Positions 42,971-51,837 are shown, counted from the first letter of the stretch. The stretch: DNA of 64,000 bases from Arthrobacter sp. ZGTC412 (GCF_002929215.1 NZ_PJII01000005.1:62001-126000), one strand, 5' to 3'. Numbers and translations: made by a program. Notes: generated by a model not told the origin, from the sequence alone.

Positions 42971-43510
42971 ATGCCTGACCGCCGCACGGAATTGATGGAT
43001 GCCGCCCTGGCCGTCGTGGCGGACAAGGGAATGAAAGGCCTTACCCACCGCGCGGTGGATGTTTCGGCCCAGCTGCCCGAAGGCACCACTTCCAACTATT
43101 ACCGGAGCCGCGCCTCCCTCGTCGAAGCGGTGCTTGGCCGCCTACTGGAGCTGGACGCCGCGCTCCTGCAGGATCAAGGACCGGCCGGTCCGCCGCAGAA
43201 CATTGACGAGCTGGCAGGTCAGCTTGCCAGTCTGGTGCTGGCACTTGCCGGACGGCATGCCGGCCTCACCCGCGCCCGGCTGGCCCTCTCGCTGGACCGG
43301 CCCGAGGCAGTAACTGCCGGGCACTTCCGCCTGGTGGGCAGCCTGCAGCAGGCGGTAGCCGCATTGGGAGTGCCCGATGCCCCGGCCCGGGCGCGGGATG
43401 TGGCGGACTACGGTGACGGTGTTGTGCTCCATCTGCTCACCGTCAGGCGGGACGAGCAACCTGACGCTGCGGCCATCGCCGCGGCGATCCGGCGGCTGCT
43501 GTCTCCCTGA
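42971..43510 (+). CDS. TetR family transcriptional regulator
   Basis: A 179-residue regulator with a TetR helix-turn-helix in residues about 8-55 (AVDVSAQLPEGTTSNYYRSRASL, here given as AVDVSAQLPEGTTSN and YYRSRASL) and a short ligand domain. It resembles the small PfmR/YcdC-like TetR group encoded beside oxidoreductases. TACACT at 42959-42964 sits exactly 6 nt before the ATG, so it is probably leaderless. It likely represses itself and the divergent monooxygenase through the palindrome at 42925-42942. Confidence 0.88.
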   Translation: MPDRRTELMDAALAVVADKGMKGLTHRAVDVSAQLPEGTTSNYYRSRASLVEAVLGRLLELDAALLQDQGPAGPPQNIDELAGQLASLVLALAGRHAGLTRARLALSLDRPEAVTAGHFRLVGSLQQAVAALGVPDAPARARDVADYGDGVVLHLLTVRRDEQPDAAAIAAAIRRLLSP

Positions 43511-43524
43511 GGCGTTCCCCCTTG

Positions 43525-43566
43525 CGACGGCGGCCTGTCGCCACCGCCCGCGTCAGCCCGCCGTCG
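43525..43566. terminator. Possible bidirectional terminator between tetR and pobA
   Basis: Inverted repeat CGACGGCGG / CCGCCGTCG (43525-43533 and 43558-43566) with a 24-nt loop, in the 76-bp gap between convergent genes. Confidence 0.4.
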
Positions 43567-43586
43567 TACTGCCTGCCTTCTTACTG

Positions 43587-44780
43587 CTAGGAAACGGCGC
43601 CCGGCCAGCCGGTGTAAGCCTCGGCAAGATAAGCCATTCCATGTTTGGAAGACACCACAGAGTGCAGTTCGCCGAGCTGGCGGGCGCGGGAGAAGTCGTC
43701 CGCCTCGGCGGGGGTGTGCAGCATGGTGGTCATCCAGTACGAGAACTGCTGCGCCTTCCACACCCGCTCCAGCGCGCGGTCGCTATAGGAGTCCAGCAGC
43801 ACGTCGGAACCGGAGTTGTAGTGGCTGTCCAGCCCTTCGAAGAGGACCTTGACGTCATGGATGGCCAGGTTGAGGCCCTTGGCACCGGTGGGCGGCACGG
43901 TGTGCGCGGCGTCGCCGGCGAGGAACAGGTTGCCGTGGCGCATGGGAGTGTGGACGAAGCTCCGGAACGGCAGGACCATTTTCTCGATGACCGGCCCTTC
44001 CTTGAGCTCGAAGCCGTTCCCGTTGACCCGGCTGCGGAACTCGGCCCAGATCCGGTCGTCATCCCACTCTGCGACGTTTTCTTTGGGATCGCACTGGAAG
44101 TACATCCGCTGGACCGTCTCGGTGCGCTGGCTGATCAGGGCGAACCCGTTGGCCGAGTTGGCGTAGATCAGCTCATCGGAACTGCGCGGCGCTTCCGCCA
44201 GAATGCCGAACCAGGCGAACGGGTACTCGTGGAAGTACCACTTGCGGTTCGCCTCCGGGATCTGGAACCGGCAGTGGCTGCGGGATCCGTCGGCGCCCAC
44301 CAGGAAGTCCGCCTGGATTTCGAACTCCACGCCCTCCGCGTCGGTGAACCAAACTTTCGGCTTGCCCTCAAGGTCGTGGACGGAAGTGTCCGTGACGCTG
44401 TAGCGGACGTCGCCCCCGTCGGCCTTCCTGCGCGCGGCGAGGTCCAGGAAGACGTCCGTCTGCGGGTAAAGCCACACAGACTCCCCCACCAGCTCCTTGA
44501 AGTCGACGCGATGGCTTTCGCCGTTGAAACGCAGCTCGATGCCGTCGTGCCGGTCGCCGTCGCGCAGCACCCGGTCCGAGACTCCGCTGTCCATCAGCAT
44601 GTTCACGGTCCCGTGCTCCAGGATGCCGGCCCGGACGGTTTCGGAGATCTCTTTGTGGCTGCGGACTTCGATGACTGTGGATTCGATACCGGATGTGGCC
44701 AACAGGTGGGAGAGCATCAGCCCTGCGGGTCCGGCTCCCATGATGGCCACCTGGGTGGTGATGATCTTCCGTGCTGCCAT
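43587..44780 (-). CDS. pobA: 4-hydroxybenzoate 3-monooxygenase
   Basis: Hydroxylates 4-hydroxybenzoate to protocatechuate with NADPH and oxygen; cytoplasmic FAD enzyme. The 397 residues match the family (about 394). Motifs are GAGPAGLML (15-23), VRAGILEHG with the substrate-side residues, FLVGADGSRS and LAGDAAHTVPPTGAKGLN. The ATG at 44780 gives the standard N-terminus; longer readings add 20 unusual residues. The product feeds the pca genes at 53-60 kb. An IclR gene lies upstream on the same strand with a 115-bp gap holding likely operators. Confidence 0.95.
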   Translation of the reverse strand: MAARKIITTQVAIMGAGPAGLMLSHLLATSGIESTVIEVRSHKEISETVRAGILEHGTVNMLMDSGVSDRVLRDGDRHDGIELRFNGESHRVDFKELVGESVWLYPQTDVFLDLAARRKADGGDVRYSVTDTSVHDLEGKPKVWFTDAEGVEFEIQADFLVGADGSRSHCRFQIPEANRKWYFHEYPFAWFGILAEAPRSSDELIYANSANGFALISQRTETVQRMYFQCDPKENVAEWDDDRIWAEFRSRVNGNGFELKEGPVIEKMVLPFRSFVHTPMRHGNLFLAGDAAHTVPPTGAKGLNLAIHDVKVLFEGLDSHYNSGSDVLLDSYSDRALERVWKAQQFSYWMTTMLHTPAEADDFSRARQLGELHSVVSSKHGMAYLAEAYTGWPGAVS

Positions 44781-44862
44781 GACTGGTCTCGCTTCATTGC
44801 GGGGCTCCGCTGAGGCGGTGCCGGTTGGTAGGTCTGGCAATCAGTGTGCAGCACGGGAAGTG

Positions 44863-44894
44863 ATCGCCGACACGGCGATTCCGTTGAATGGGAA
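44863..44894. promoter_or_regulatory. Candidate IclR (PobR-type) sites upstream of pobA
   Basis: A perfect 17-bp palindrome ATCGCCG-ACA-CGGCGAT (44863-44879) directly adjoins TTCCGTTGAATGGGAA (44879-44894). The second element recurs with two changes before the IclR gene at 45652-45667. Both lie about 85-115 bp upstream of the pobA start, where activators commonly bind. Confidence 0.6.
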
Positions 44895-44895
44895 G

Positions 44896-45642
44896 TTAGG
44901 AATCCGCTAGACGCCGGGCGATTCCCCGGGCAGCGGTCTGCAGTGCGGGCACCAGCGCCTGCAGGCGCATCTCCTGCAGGGGCACCACGACGCCGAGCGA
45001 TGCCACCGCGTGCTGCCGGCGGTTCAGCACGGGAACGGCGATCCCCCAGGTGTCCGGATCGACAATGCCTTTGAGCTGGGCGAAACCCTGACGGGCAGTT
45101 TCAGCGAGCAGTGCACGGGCCTGGTCCCTGGTGAGTTTCCCGTCTGGGTCGGCGAACTGGTCGAGGTATTGGCCTTGGAGCGCCTTGTCCTGGTGGGCCA
45201 TCAGCGCGAGCCCGGCGGACGAGATGTGAATTGGCATCCTGCCAGCCACCTGCGCACGGTTGGCCACCGAACCCCGCCGGGACAGCCTCTCCACGAAAAG
45301 CGCCTCCCAGCCGTCAAGCACTGCCAGGTTCACGTTCTGGTTGAGGACCTGCTGGATGTCCTCCATAAACGGCATCGCCGCCTGCCGCAGCGCAAGCGTG
45401 GGGGACGTCCGGTTGACCAGTTCCCACAGCCGGAGTCCCGGCCGGACCGTGCCGCCGGGGCCGGTTTCCAGGAGCCCGTGTCCGGCGAGTTGGCGTACCA
45501 GCCGGTGGGTTGTGGTGAGGGGAAGGCCCGCGCGTTCTGCAAGTTCCGAGAGCTGCAGGGTGTGGACGTCCTGCGGGAAGGCAGCGATCAGTCGGACGAT
45601 CCTGTCCACCACCGAATCGCCTGAGGCGGAATTGGCCACCAC
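44896..45642 (-). CDS. IclR family transcriptional regulator, likely controlling pobA
   Basis: A 248-residue IclR protein: a winged helix-turn-helix in residues about 12-70 (LSELAERAGLPLTTTHRLVR) and an effector domain after it (HISSAGLALMAH, GIVDPDTWGIAVPV). PobR proteins of this family activate pobA when 4-hydroxybenzoate is present. The gene is upstream of pobA in the same direction. It starts with GTG after a GGGG ribosome site. A sequence motif overlapping its own start region is shared with the pobA promoter, which suggests autoregulation. Confidence 0.87.
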   Translation of the reverse strand: MVANSASGDSVVDRIVRLIAAFPQDVHTLQLSELAERAGLPLTTTHRLVRQLAGHGLLETGPGGTVRPGLRLWELVNRTSPTLALRQAAMPFMEDIQQVLNQNVNLAVLDGWEALFVERLSRRGSVANRAQVAGRMPIHISSAGLALMAHQDKALQGQYLDQFADPDGKLTRDQARALLAETARQGFAQLKGIVDPDTWGIAVPVLNRRQHAVASLGVVVPLQEMRLQALVPALQTAARGIARRLADS

Positions 45643-45651
45643 GCACCCCGT

Positions 45652-45667
45652 TTCCGTTCAATGGGAC
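45652..45667. promoter_or_regulatory. Shared IclR-site motif before the IclR gene
   Basis: TTCCGTTCAATGGGAC matches TTCCGTTGAATGGGAA before pobA in 14 of 16 positions. It lies 10-25 bp upstream of the IclR start codon, suited to autorepression. Confidence 0.55.
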
Positions 45668-45711
45668 GTTTCCAGCCTACCCTCGCGACAACTAGGCGGC
45701 TGGGGCACCCG

Positions 45712-46779
45712 CTAGTGTGCCGCCGTCGTACGTTCCCGAACACGGCGCCATACTTCCGGCGCCAGCACCACGGCGATCCCGACGGCAGCCCCGATAACGG
45801 TCTCGATGATGCGGTCCCGGAGCAGGATCGCGGGCGGTGACGGGACCACCAGAAGTGTGGAAATCAGGGCCAGGGGTGTGACGAAGAGCTGGGCCAGCAG
45901 GTACTGGCGGATGATGAACATTTCCGCGCCGAACTGGCACAGCGCCATCACCAGCACTGTCTGCCAGGGCTCCAGGTTCAGCAGCACAATCCCGGCCAGG
46001 ATCACCAGGCCCAGGACTGTACCGATGATTCGCTGGATGCCCCTGCGGACGCGATGCCTGGTGGTGTGCCCCACCAGCGGCACAACGGCCGCCACCATGG
46101 CCCAGTAGTTGTGCCCGAAGCCCAGCAGCTGGCCGGCCCAGGTCGCCAGGGCGCCGGCAAGCCCTGCGGCTATCAGGTAACCGAGGCCCTCCAGCCAGGC
46201 GGCCCGCTTCTCGTTGGACGTGCGGCGGACCGGCCGGGTCCGGATCCAGGGGGTCCGGTGGCTGGGCAGAATCCGGGACGAAAAGCCAACCAGCAGGCAG
46301 AACGCCGTGGTGAGGACGGCCACCAGCATGGCCTGCCACAGGGGTGGCTGGTTGGGAATGGAGGCGATGGCCGCGAACGCGAAGATATGGAACAGCGAGC
46401 CGGCCGGGCGCATCCGCCACCAGGAGATGATCAGTGAGCAGGCACCGGCCACCAGCGTGGTGGCGGGAACCAGGAGCCATGCCGTGCCGGCGCCGTCCAG
46501 CTCCAGGGACGCCGCCACGCGGGCAGACAGCGTGGCCAGCAGGATGACCGCGAGCATCAGCAGTCCTGCCCGGAGTTGCAGTCCGAACCGGGCCCCGTGG
46601 GGTTCACCACGGCCATAAATTCCAGTGAAGGCGCCGAAGGACGCAAAGATCGCCAGGTCCAGGCGGCCCAGCAGAACCAGCGTGAGGAGCGGAACGAAGA
46701 CGCCCACGGCGCACCTCAGCGCCGGGTGGTGGTCCTTGTTGCCGGGACCGATGCTGAACATCTCAGCGAGCAGCTTCAC
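45712..46779 (-). CDS. FUSC family membrane protein
   Basis: A 355-residue inner-membrane protein with two sets of hydrophobic helices (about residues 25-150 and 200-330) around a cytoplasmic stretch, like FUSC/aromatic-acid-exporter proteins. GHNYWAMVAAVVPL and RGIQRIIGTVLGL are the family pattern. It may export aromatic acids, which would suit the neighbouring pob genes, but this is inference. The GTG at 46779 has an AGGAAGG ribosome site 8 nt upstream and fits the family N-terminus; an ATG at 46881 is possible. Confidence 0.8.
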   Translation of the reverse strand: MKLLAEMFSIGPGNKDHHPALRCAVGVFVPLLTLVLLGRLDLAIFASFGAFTGIYGRGEPHGARFGLQLRAGLLMLAVILLATLSARVAASLELDGAGTAWLLVPATTLVAGACSLIISWWRMRPAGSLFHIFAFAAIASIPNQPPLWQAMLVAVLTTAFCLLVGFSSRILPSHRTPWIRTRPVRRTSNEKRAAWLEGLGYLIAAGLAGALATWAGQLLGFGHNYWAMVAAVVPLVGHTTRHRVRRGIQRIIGTVLGLVILAGIVLLNLEPWQTVLVMALCQFGAEMFIIRQYLLAQLFVTPLALISTLLVVPSPPAILLRDRIIETVIGAAVGIAVVLAPEVWRRVRERTTAAH

Positions 46780-46934
46780 GTGGGGCGCCTTCCTGCGGGT
46801 GGCCTTCTGACGGGCGGCCGCGCTGACGTTCCTGCTAAATCCTACGGTGCAGTCCGCCGCAACAGCCCCCGGCGTTCCCATGAATGGAACCGCAGGGCAA
46901 CACCGCTGAAACAGCACCACCTGATGCTTGAGGC

Positions 46935-47774
46935 ATGAAGCCTCCCGAACGGAACACACCCTCCGCTGAATTGAGCTGTGAAGTCTGTGGCCTGATGCCG
47001 GAACCTCCCAAGGCGCGACTGACCCTGGCCAACGTGGCCGTGATGCTGCCCATCGAACTCCTGGTCCACGCCCTGGTGGTGGAAACCCACCTGCCCTACC
47101 TGGCCAAGGTCCTGGTGCTCACCCTTACCGCCACGGTTCTGGTGATCTGGGTGGCCGAGCCCTCGGCTGCCCGGATGCTGCGCGGCTGGCTGCACGCGCC
47201 GGCGCTGAGCCAGCGACGGAAGCTGGGGGCGGCGCCTGCGCTCTGGCGGGCCCGGACTGTACTGCGCGACGAGCCCGGTTACCTGCAGAAGGTCACCCAG
47301 GCGCTTGCCCGTACGGGGGCCAACATCCTGAGCATCCACGTCCATCCGGTGGCGGACGGGGTGCTGGACGAGTTTGTCCTCTCGGCGCCGGGGTACCTCG
47401 GCGAGCGCGCGCTCCTGGAGGCACTGCACGACGGCGGCGGCACCCGTTCGCACGTCTGGCCCACCACCGCGTTGGCCATGGCAGACGGGCAGACCAGGGC
47501 ACTTAGCCTGGCGGCCAGGATCGCGGACGCACCCGATGAGCTTCCGCTTGCGGTGGCTGAGCTGCTCCGGGCGCGGATCCTCACGCCGGCAGAAGCCGCC
47601 TTGGAAAAGCACGAGGCCGGCACGCGGCTCAAAATCCCCACCGCCTGGCACGGCCCCATTACCTTCGTCCGGCCCGGGGAGCCGTTCACCCCCGCCGAGT
47701 CGGCCCGGGCCCACCGGCTCGCAGAGCTCGCCGAGATCCTGTCACACCAGCCGGCGGCGGGGTTTCCCAAGTAG
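46935..47774 (+). CDS. Membrane protein with cytoplasmic ACT domain
   Basis: A 279-residue protein. Two hydrophobic helices (about residues 32-50 and 55-75) anchor it. An ACT-type ligand domain follows at about 107-170: TVLRDEPGYLQKVTQALARTG (given as TVLRDEPGYLQKV) and NILSIHVHPVADGVLDEFVL. The last 100 residues are an unassigned domain (SLAARIADAPDELPLAVAEL). ACT domains usually bind amino acids in enzymes or regulators, so a membrane-anchored one suggests a sensor or transporter partner. Function unknown. It is divergent from the FUSC gene. Confidence 0.7.
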   Translation: MKPPERNTPSAELSCEVCGLMPEPPKARLTLANVAVMLPIELLVHALVVETHLPYLAKVLVLTLTATVLVIWVAEPSAARMLRGWLHAPALSQRRKLGAAPALWRARTVLRDEPGYLQKVTQALARTGANILSIHVHPVADGVLDEFVLSAPGYLGERALLEALHDGGGTRSHVWPTTALAMADGQTRALSLAARIADAPDELPLAVAELLRARILTPAEAALEKHEAGTRLKIPTAWHGPITFVRPGEPFTPAESARAHRLAELAEILSHQPAAGFPK

Positions 47775-47787
47775 CTCGCATGTTGGG

Positions 47788-48708
47788 TTACATCCGGATG
47801 GTCAGGGCGCCCGGGTCCATGGTCATCAGGACGTGCTTGCCCTTGCCCTCGTGGTCGCCGTCCAACTGGTAGTCATCCTTGTGTTCGAGGGTGATCTCCA
47901 CGGTCTTGCCCTGGTAGTACTCCACGGCGGTGTCCTTGCCCCGGCCCTTGCCGATCATTCCGGTGACCACCGAGAGCCAGCCCAGCCGGCCATGGTGGGG
48001 GGCCAACACCGCGACGTCCAGCAGCCCGTCATCCATCTTGGCCTCCGGGAAGATCTCCAGGCCGCCCTGGACCTTGCCGCAGTTACCCACCATGACGCTG
48101 CGCACGCCGCGGCGCACTGCCCGTTTGCCGTCGATCACGATGGTTGCCTTGATCGGCTTGCCCGGCAAATTACGGATACCGGCGTCAACGTAGGCCAGCC
48201 AGCCCACCTTGTGCTTAAGGTCCTCGTTGGTATCGGCCATGATGGTGGCGTCGTACCCCACACCGGCCATCACCAGGAAGAGCTGCTCCTTTTCGGGGTC
48301 GCTGCGGCGGGCGCGGACGACGTCGATCTTCCGCTCCGTGCCGATCAGCGCGCCGGCCATGGCGCCGTCGAAGTCGGTAACATCCATGCCGAGGTTCCGG
48401 GCCAGCAGGTTTCCGGTGCCTAGCGGAAGCAGCCCCATGGGGACTTCGCCGCCGGACAGGACCTCGGCCACACAGCGGACTGTCCCGTCCCCGCCGGCGG
48501 CGATGACGATGTCAGCCCCCTGCGCGAGGGCTTCCTTCGCCTGGCCGACGCCGGGGTCCTCCTTGGTGGTTTCCAGCCAAATGGGCTCGCCCCAGCCGTT
48601 TTCGACACAGTGCTTTGCGACGAGTCCGCGTACGTCGATGTCCACCGGCTTGGCAGGGTTGATGATGATGGCTGCGCGCTGGGGGGCAGTGGAGCTGTTG
48701 GCAGTCAT
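47788..48708 (-). CDS. Diacylglycerol kinase family lipid kinase
   Basis: A 306-residue DagK-type kinase. The nucleotide loop is AAGGDGTVR (about residues 69-77), LLPLGTGNLLARN follows at 93-105, and the second domain ends with a YQLDGDHEG segment. It phosphorylates diacylglycerol or a related lipid at the membrane face using ATP; the exact lipid is not known. The ATG has an AGAGGA ribosome site. It lies downstream of pntB but 81 bp away. Confidence 0.9.
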   Translation of the reverse strand: MTANSSTAPQRAAIIINPAKPVDIDVRGLVAKHCVENGWGEPIWLETTKEDPGVGQAKEALAQGADIVIAAGGDGTVRCVAEVLSGGEVPMGLLPLGTGNLLARNLGMDVTDFDGAMAGALIGTERKIDVVRARRSDPEKEQLFLVMAGVGYDATIMADTNEDLKHKVGWLAYVDAGIRNLPGKPIKATIVIDGKRAVRRGVRSVMVGNCGKVQGGLEIFPEAKMDDGLLDVAVLAPHHGRLGWLSVVTGMIGKGRGKDTAVEYYQGKTVEITLEHKDDYQLDGDHEGKGKHVLMTMDPGALTIRM

Positions 48709-48789
48709 GGCGTCCTCTGGTGGCGAATGGAAAGGGTGCTTCTCAAAGAAGAGTAGCTTGCCTGCTCGCGGCCAGACAGCGGCAGGCGG

Positions 48790-50163
48790 CTAGAGGGTCT
48801 TTACTGCTCCAAGAACCTGGGCAAGCGACTCCTTGGCGTCGCCGAAGAGCAGGGACGTCTGGGGCTCGTAGAGCAGGTCGTTCTCAATCCCCGCGAAGCC
48901 TGGCCGCATGGACCGCTTCAGGAACACCACCTGCCGGGCGTCCGCGACTTCCAGGATGGGCATCCCGTAGATGGGCGACCCGGAGGAGGTCTTGGCTGCG
49001 GGGTTCACCACGTCATTGGCACCCACCACCAGCGCCACGTCGGCGGTCTTGAACTCCGGGTTGATCTCGCCCATCTCCTTCAGCGATTCGTAGGGCACAT
49101 TCGCCTCGGCGAGGAGCACGTTCATATGCCCGGGCATCCGGCCGGCCACAGGATGGATGGCAAAATCGACGTCGATGCCGCGGGCTTCCAGTGCCAGGGC
49201 CAGCTCCGCAGCGGTGTGCTGGCCCTGCGCCACCGCCAGGCCATAGCCGGGCACAATGATCACGCGCTGCGCGTAACCCAGGAGCACGGCGACGTCCTCA
49301 GCGCTGGAGGACCGCACCGGACGCTCGCTCATGGCGGTGGATCCCGCCGTCGAACCTCCCCGGAAGGCGCCGAACAGGATGCCGGCCACGCTGCGGCCCA
49401 TCGCCGCTGCCATGGCGCGGGTGAGGATGGTGCCCGAGGCGCCCACCAGCGTGCCCGCCACCACGAGCACCACGTTGCCCAGCACCACGCCGGACGCCGC
49501 CACGGCCAGGCCGGTGAACGCGTTCAGCAGCGAGATGACGATGGGGACGTCGGCGCCGCCCACCGGCAGCACCAGGAGGACTCCGGCGAGGAGTCCCAAG
49601 ACGAGGAGCAGCACCGCGAGCGCGGCAGAGCCCGACATGATGACGGCGACGCCGGCCGCCACCGCTGCGAGCAGCACTGCGGCCATCACTGCTGGAAGGC
49701 CCCGGAAGACCACTGGCCGCGTGGTCATCAGTTCCTGCAGCTTCGCGAAGGTGACCCCGGACCCGGCAAACGAAACGGCCCCGACGAGGAGGGTGAAAAC
49801 GATGGCCAGGCGGACCCAGGGATCGTCCGCATGGCTGAGTTCCAGGAGTGCGACCAGGGCCGCCGCACCGCCGCCCACCCCGTTGAAGAGCGCCACAAGC
49901 TGTGGCATCTGGGTCATTTTGACCCGGCGGGCTACCGGGGCGGCCACCACTGTGCCTACGGCTATCGCGGACAGGATCCAGGGGATGTTCTCCAGCCGCG
50001 AGGACAGGAACACGGTGACGACGGCGATCAGGGCGCCCAGCGCGCCGATCAGGTTGCCCCGGCGTGCGGTCCTCGGGGAACTGAGTCCGCGCAGGGCAAG
50101 GATGAAGAAAACGGCCGCGGCAAGGTACAGGAGAGAAGTCCAGACCGGGTCAAGGAGGGTCAC
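48790..50163 (-). CDS. pntB: NAD(P) transhydrogenase subunit beta
   Basis: A 457-residue subunit of the proton-pumping transhydrogenase, which makes NADPH from NADH and NADP using the proton gradient. About nine membrane helices fill residues 5-265. The NADP-binding domain III follows, with IIVPGYGLAVAQGQH and GANDVVNPAAKT. Its start overlaps the stop of the small alpha-2 gene by 4 bp. The NADPH made could supply PobA and other monooxygenases; that link is inference. Confidence 0.95.
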   Translation of the reverse strand: MTLLDPVWTSLLYLAAAVFFILALRGLSSPRTARRGNLIGALGALIAVVTVFLSSRLENIPWILSAIAVGTVVAAPVARRVKMTQMPQLVALFNGVGGGAAALVALLELSHADDPWVRLAIVFTLLVGAVSFAGSGVTFAKLQELMTTRPVVFRGLPAVMAAVLLAAVAAGVAVIMSGSAALAVLLLVLGLLAGVLLVLPVGGADVPIVISLLNAFTGLAVAASGVVLGNVVLVVAGTLVGASGTILTRAMAAAMGRSVAGILFGAFRGGSTAGSTAMSERPVRSSSAEDVAVLLGYAQRVIIVPGYGLAVAQGQHTAAELALALEARGIDVDFAIHPVAGRMPGHMNVLLAEANVPYESLKEMGEINPEFKTADVALVVGANDVVNPAAKTSSGSPIYGMPILEVADARQVVFLKRSMRPGFAGIENDLLYEPQTSLLFGDAKESLAQVLGAVKTL

Positions 50164-50495
50164 TTTCCGTCCACCTCCCCCGTTGCCGCTTTAGTGGCGG
50201 CCTCTTTACCGGCCAATTGTTTGCGCGCGTGGAACATGTGCAGCATCCGGTCGGTCACCACAAATCCGCCCACGAGGTTGGCGGTGGCGAGGACGACGGC
50301 GAGGAGCGCCACCGCGAGCATCCACGGGTCCGTTGCCTGGCCGGCAACAATAATGGCACCCACCAGGATGATTCCGTGGATGGCATTGGCGCCGGACATC
50401 AGCGGCGTGTGCAGGGTGCTGGAGACCTTGGAGACCACCTCGAAGCCCACAAAAACTGCCAGGACCGTGATGGTCAGCAGGCTCATCCCGTCCAT
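50160..50495 (-). CDS. pntAB: NAD(P) transhydrogenase alpha-2 subunit (membrane part of PntA)
   Basis: A 111-residue membrane protein with three helices (about residues 5-25, 35-55 and 60-80), corresponding to the C-terminal membrane part of one-chain PntA. SSTLHTPLMSGANAIHGIILVG is the recognisable stretch (SGANAIHGI). Its start shares one base with the alpha-1 stop codon (TGATG). The three-subunit form is common in actinobacteria and Rhodospirillum. Confidence 0.93.
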   Translation of the reverse strand: MDGMSLLTITVLAVFVGFEVVSKVSSTLHTPLMSGANAIHGIILVGAIIVAGQATDPWMLAVALLAVVLATANLVGGFVVTDRMLHMFHARKQLAGKEAATKAATGEVDGK

Positions 50496-51664
50496 CAGAG
50501 AATCCCTTCCCGCCGGCTGCCGGCTCTCGCGGCCAGCAGTTCCGCGGTGGGTCGGTGCCGCACCGCGCCGTCATGGGTCAGGCAGGCACCTGCCAGCACC
50601 TCGTCGGCGAAATCGGGGGCCAGTGCGCCGTCCCGGATCATGAGGGCCAGCAGGTTGGCGACGTTTTTGGCGTACAGACGGGAGGCGTCGTACGGCATTG
50701 CGGAGGGCGCGTCCTTCAGGCCCACGAGGGTTACGTACCCGGAACCGTCGGCCGTGAGGATGGGAATGTCCTGCCCAGGCACAGCCCCTTCGACGTTGCC
50801 GCCGGACTCGGCGGCGAGGTCGACGACGACGGACCCGGGCCGCATGCCCTGCACCATCTCAGTGGTGACCAGGAGCGGGGCGCGCCTGCCCGGGACGGCC
50901 GCCGTCGTAATCAGGACGTCCGCCTGGGCCACATGCGGGGCGAGCAGCTGCCGTTGCCGGGTGCCGGCGTCGGAGCTGAGCTGGCGCGCGTAACCGCCCG
51001 CTGCCTCGGCGGTTTCAAGGTCCAGCCGGATGAAGGTCCCGCCCATGGATGCAACCTCGTCTGCCGAGGCGGGCCTGATGTCGTTGGCGAAGACGCGCGC
51101 GCCGAGCCGTTTTGCGGTGCCGATGGCCTGGAGGCCGGCGACGCCCGCCCCGAGTACCAGGACCCGGGCGGGCGGGACGGTGCCGGCGGCGGTCATGTAC
51201 AAAGGGAAAAACCGGGGCAGCCGGATGGCCGCCTCCAGGACGCAGCGATAACCGGCCACCAGCGCCTGGGAGCTGAGGGCGTCCATGGACTGGGCACGCG
51301 AGATGCGGGGCACCAGTTCGAGGGCGAAGGATGTGACGCCGGCTTCGGCAAGTGCTTGGACGGTGGGCAGTTCGGACGACGGCGATGCCAGCCCCACCGT
51401 GACCGCTCCCCTTTTCAGGGTGGCCACGGTTTGCGGATCAAGCGGCCGGACGTGCGTGAGGACATCCAGTTGGGCTTCATCAAGTTCCGGGACGATGCTG
51501 GCTCCGGCCTGGCGGTAGTCGGCGTCCGGGTGCCCGGCGGGTGCACCCGCGCCCGCCTCGAGGAGTATTTCCACGCCCAGTGCCGCCAGTTGCTTCACCG
51601 TTTCCGGCGTGGCGGCCACCCGCCGTTCACCCTCACGGCGTTCCCGCGGTATGCCCAGTTTCAC
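50495..51664 (-). CDS. pntAA: NAD(P) transhydrogenase alpha-1 subunit (NAD-binding)
   Basis: A 389-residue soluble NAD-binding domain I, related to alanine dehydrogenase. It begins VKLGIPRERREGERRVAATP and shows VLVLGAGVAGLQAIGTAKRLGA (as VLGAGVAGLQAI) and DLAAESGGNVEG. The GTG at 51664 has GGAG 9 nt upstream; the frame stays open for another 140 codons without homologous sequence, so longer starts were rejected. First gene of the pnt operon. Confidence 0.93.
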   Translation of the reverse strand: MKLGIPRERREGERRVAATPETVKQLAALGVEILLEAGAGAPAGHPDADYRQAGASIVPELDEAQLDVLTHVRPLDPQTVATLKRGAVTVGLASPSSELPTVQALAEAGVTSFALELVPRISRAQSMDALSSQALVAGYRCVLEAAIRLPRFFPLYMTAAGTVPPARVLVLGAGVAGLQAIGTAKRLGARVFANDIRPASADEVASMGGTFIRLDLETAEAAGGYARQLSSDAGTRQRQLLAPHVAQADVLITTAAVPGRRAPLLVTTEMVQGMRPGSVVVDLAAESGGNVEGAVPGQDIPILTADGSGYVTLVGLKDAPSAMPYDASRLYAKNVANLLALMIRDGALAPDFADEVLAGACLTHDGAVRHRPTAELLAARAGSRREGIL

Positions 51665-51837
51665 CGCCGACTCCAATCGCTGCACGAGTCCGGCAGCGCT
51701 GCCCTGCTGGGCCCTACCCTGGTTCCTGAATCCGCGGGCTTCGCGGAGCGGCGCTGCTGCACGTAGTTGGCTAGAGTCTATGGCCCGCACCGCTGCGGCG
51801 GGAGTAGTGCGCGGGCTTGGGTGGCAAACAGTTACCT

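Noticed and set aside
48720-50643. Long open frames on the plus strand opposite pntB, including one over 500 codons
   Set aside because: Composition is typical of a mirrored GC-rich gene (His/Arg/Gly-rich, no motif), while the minus strand encodes clear PntB and PntAB.
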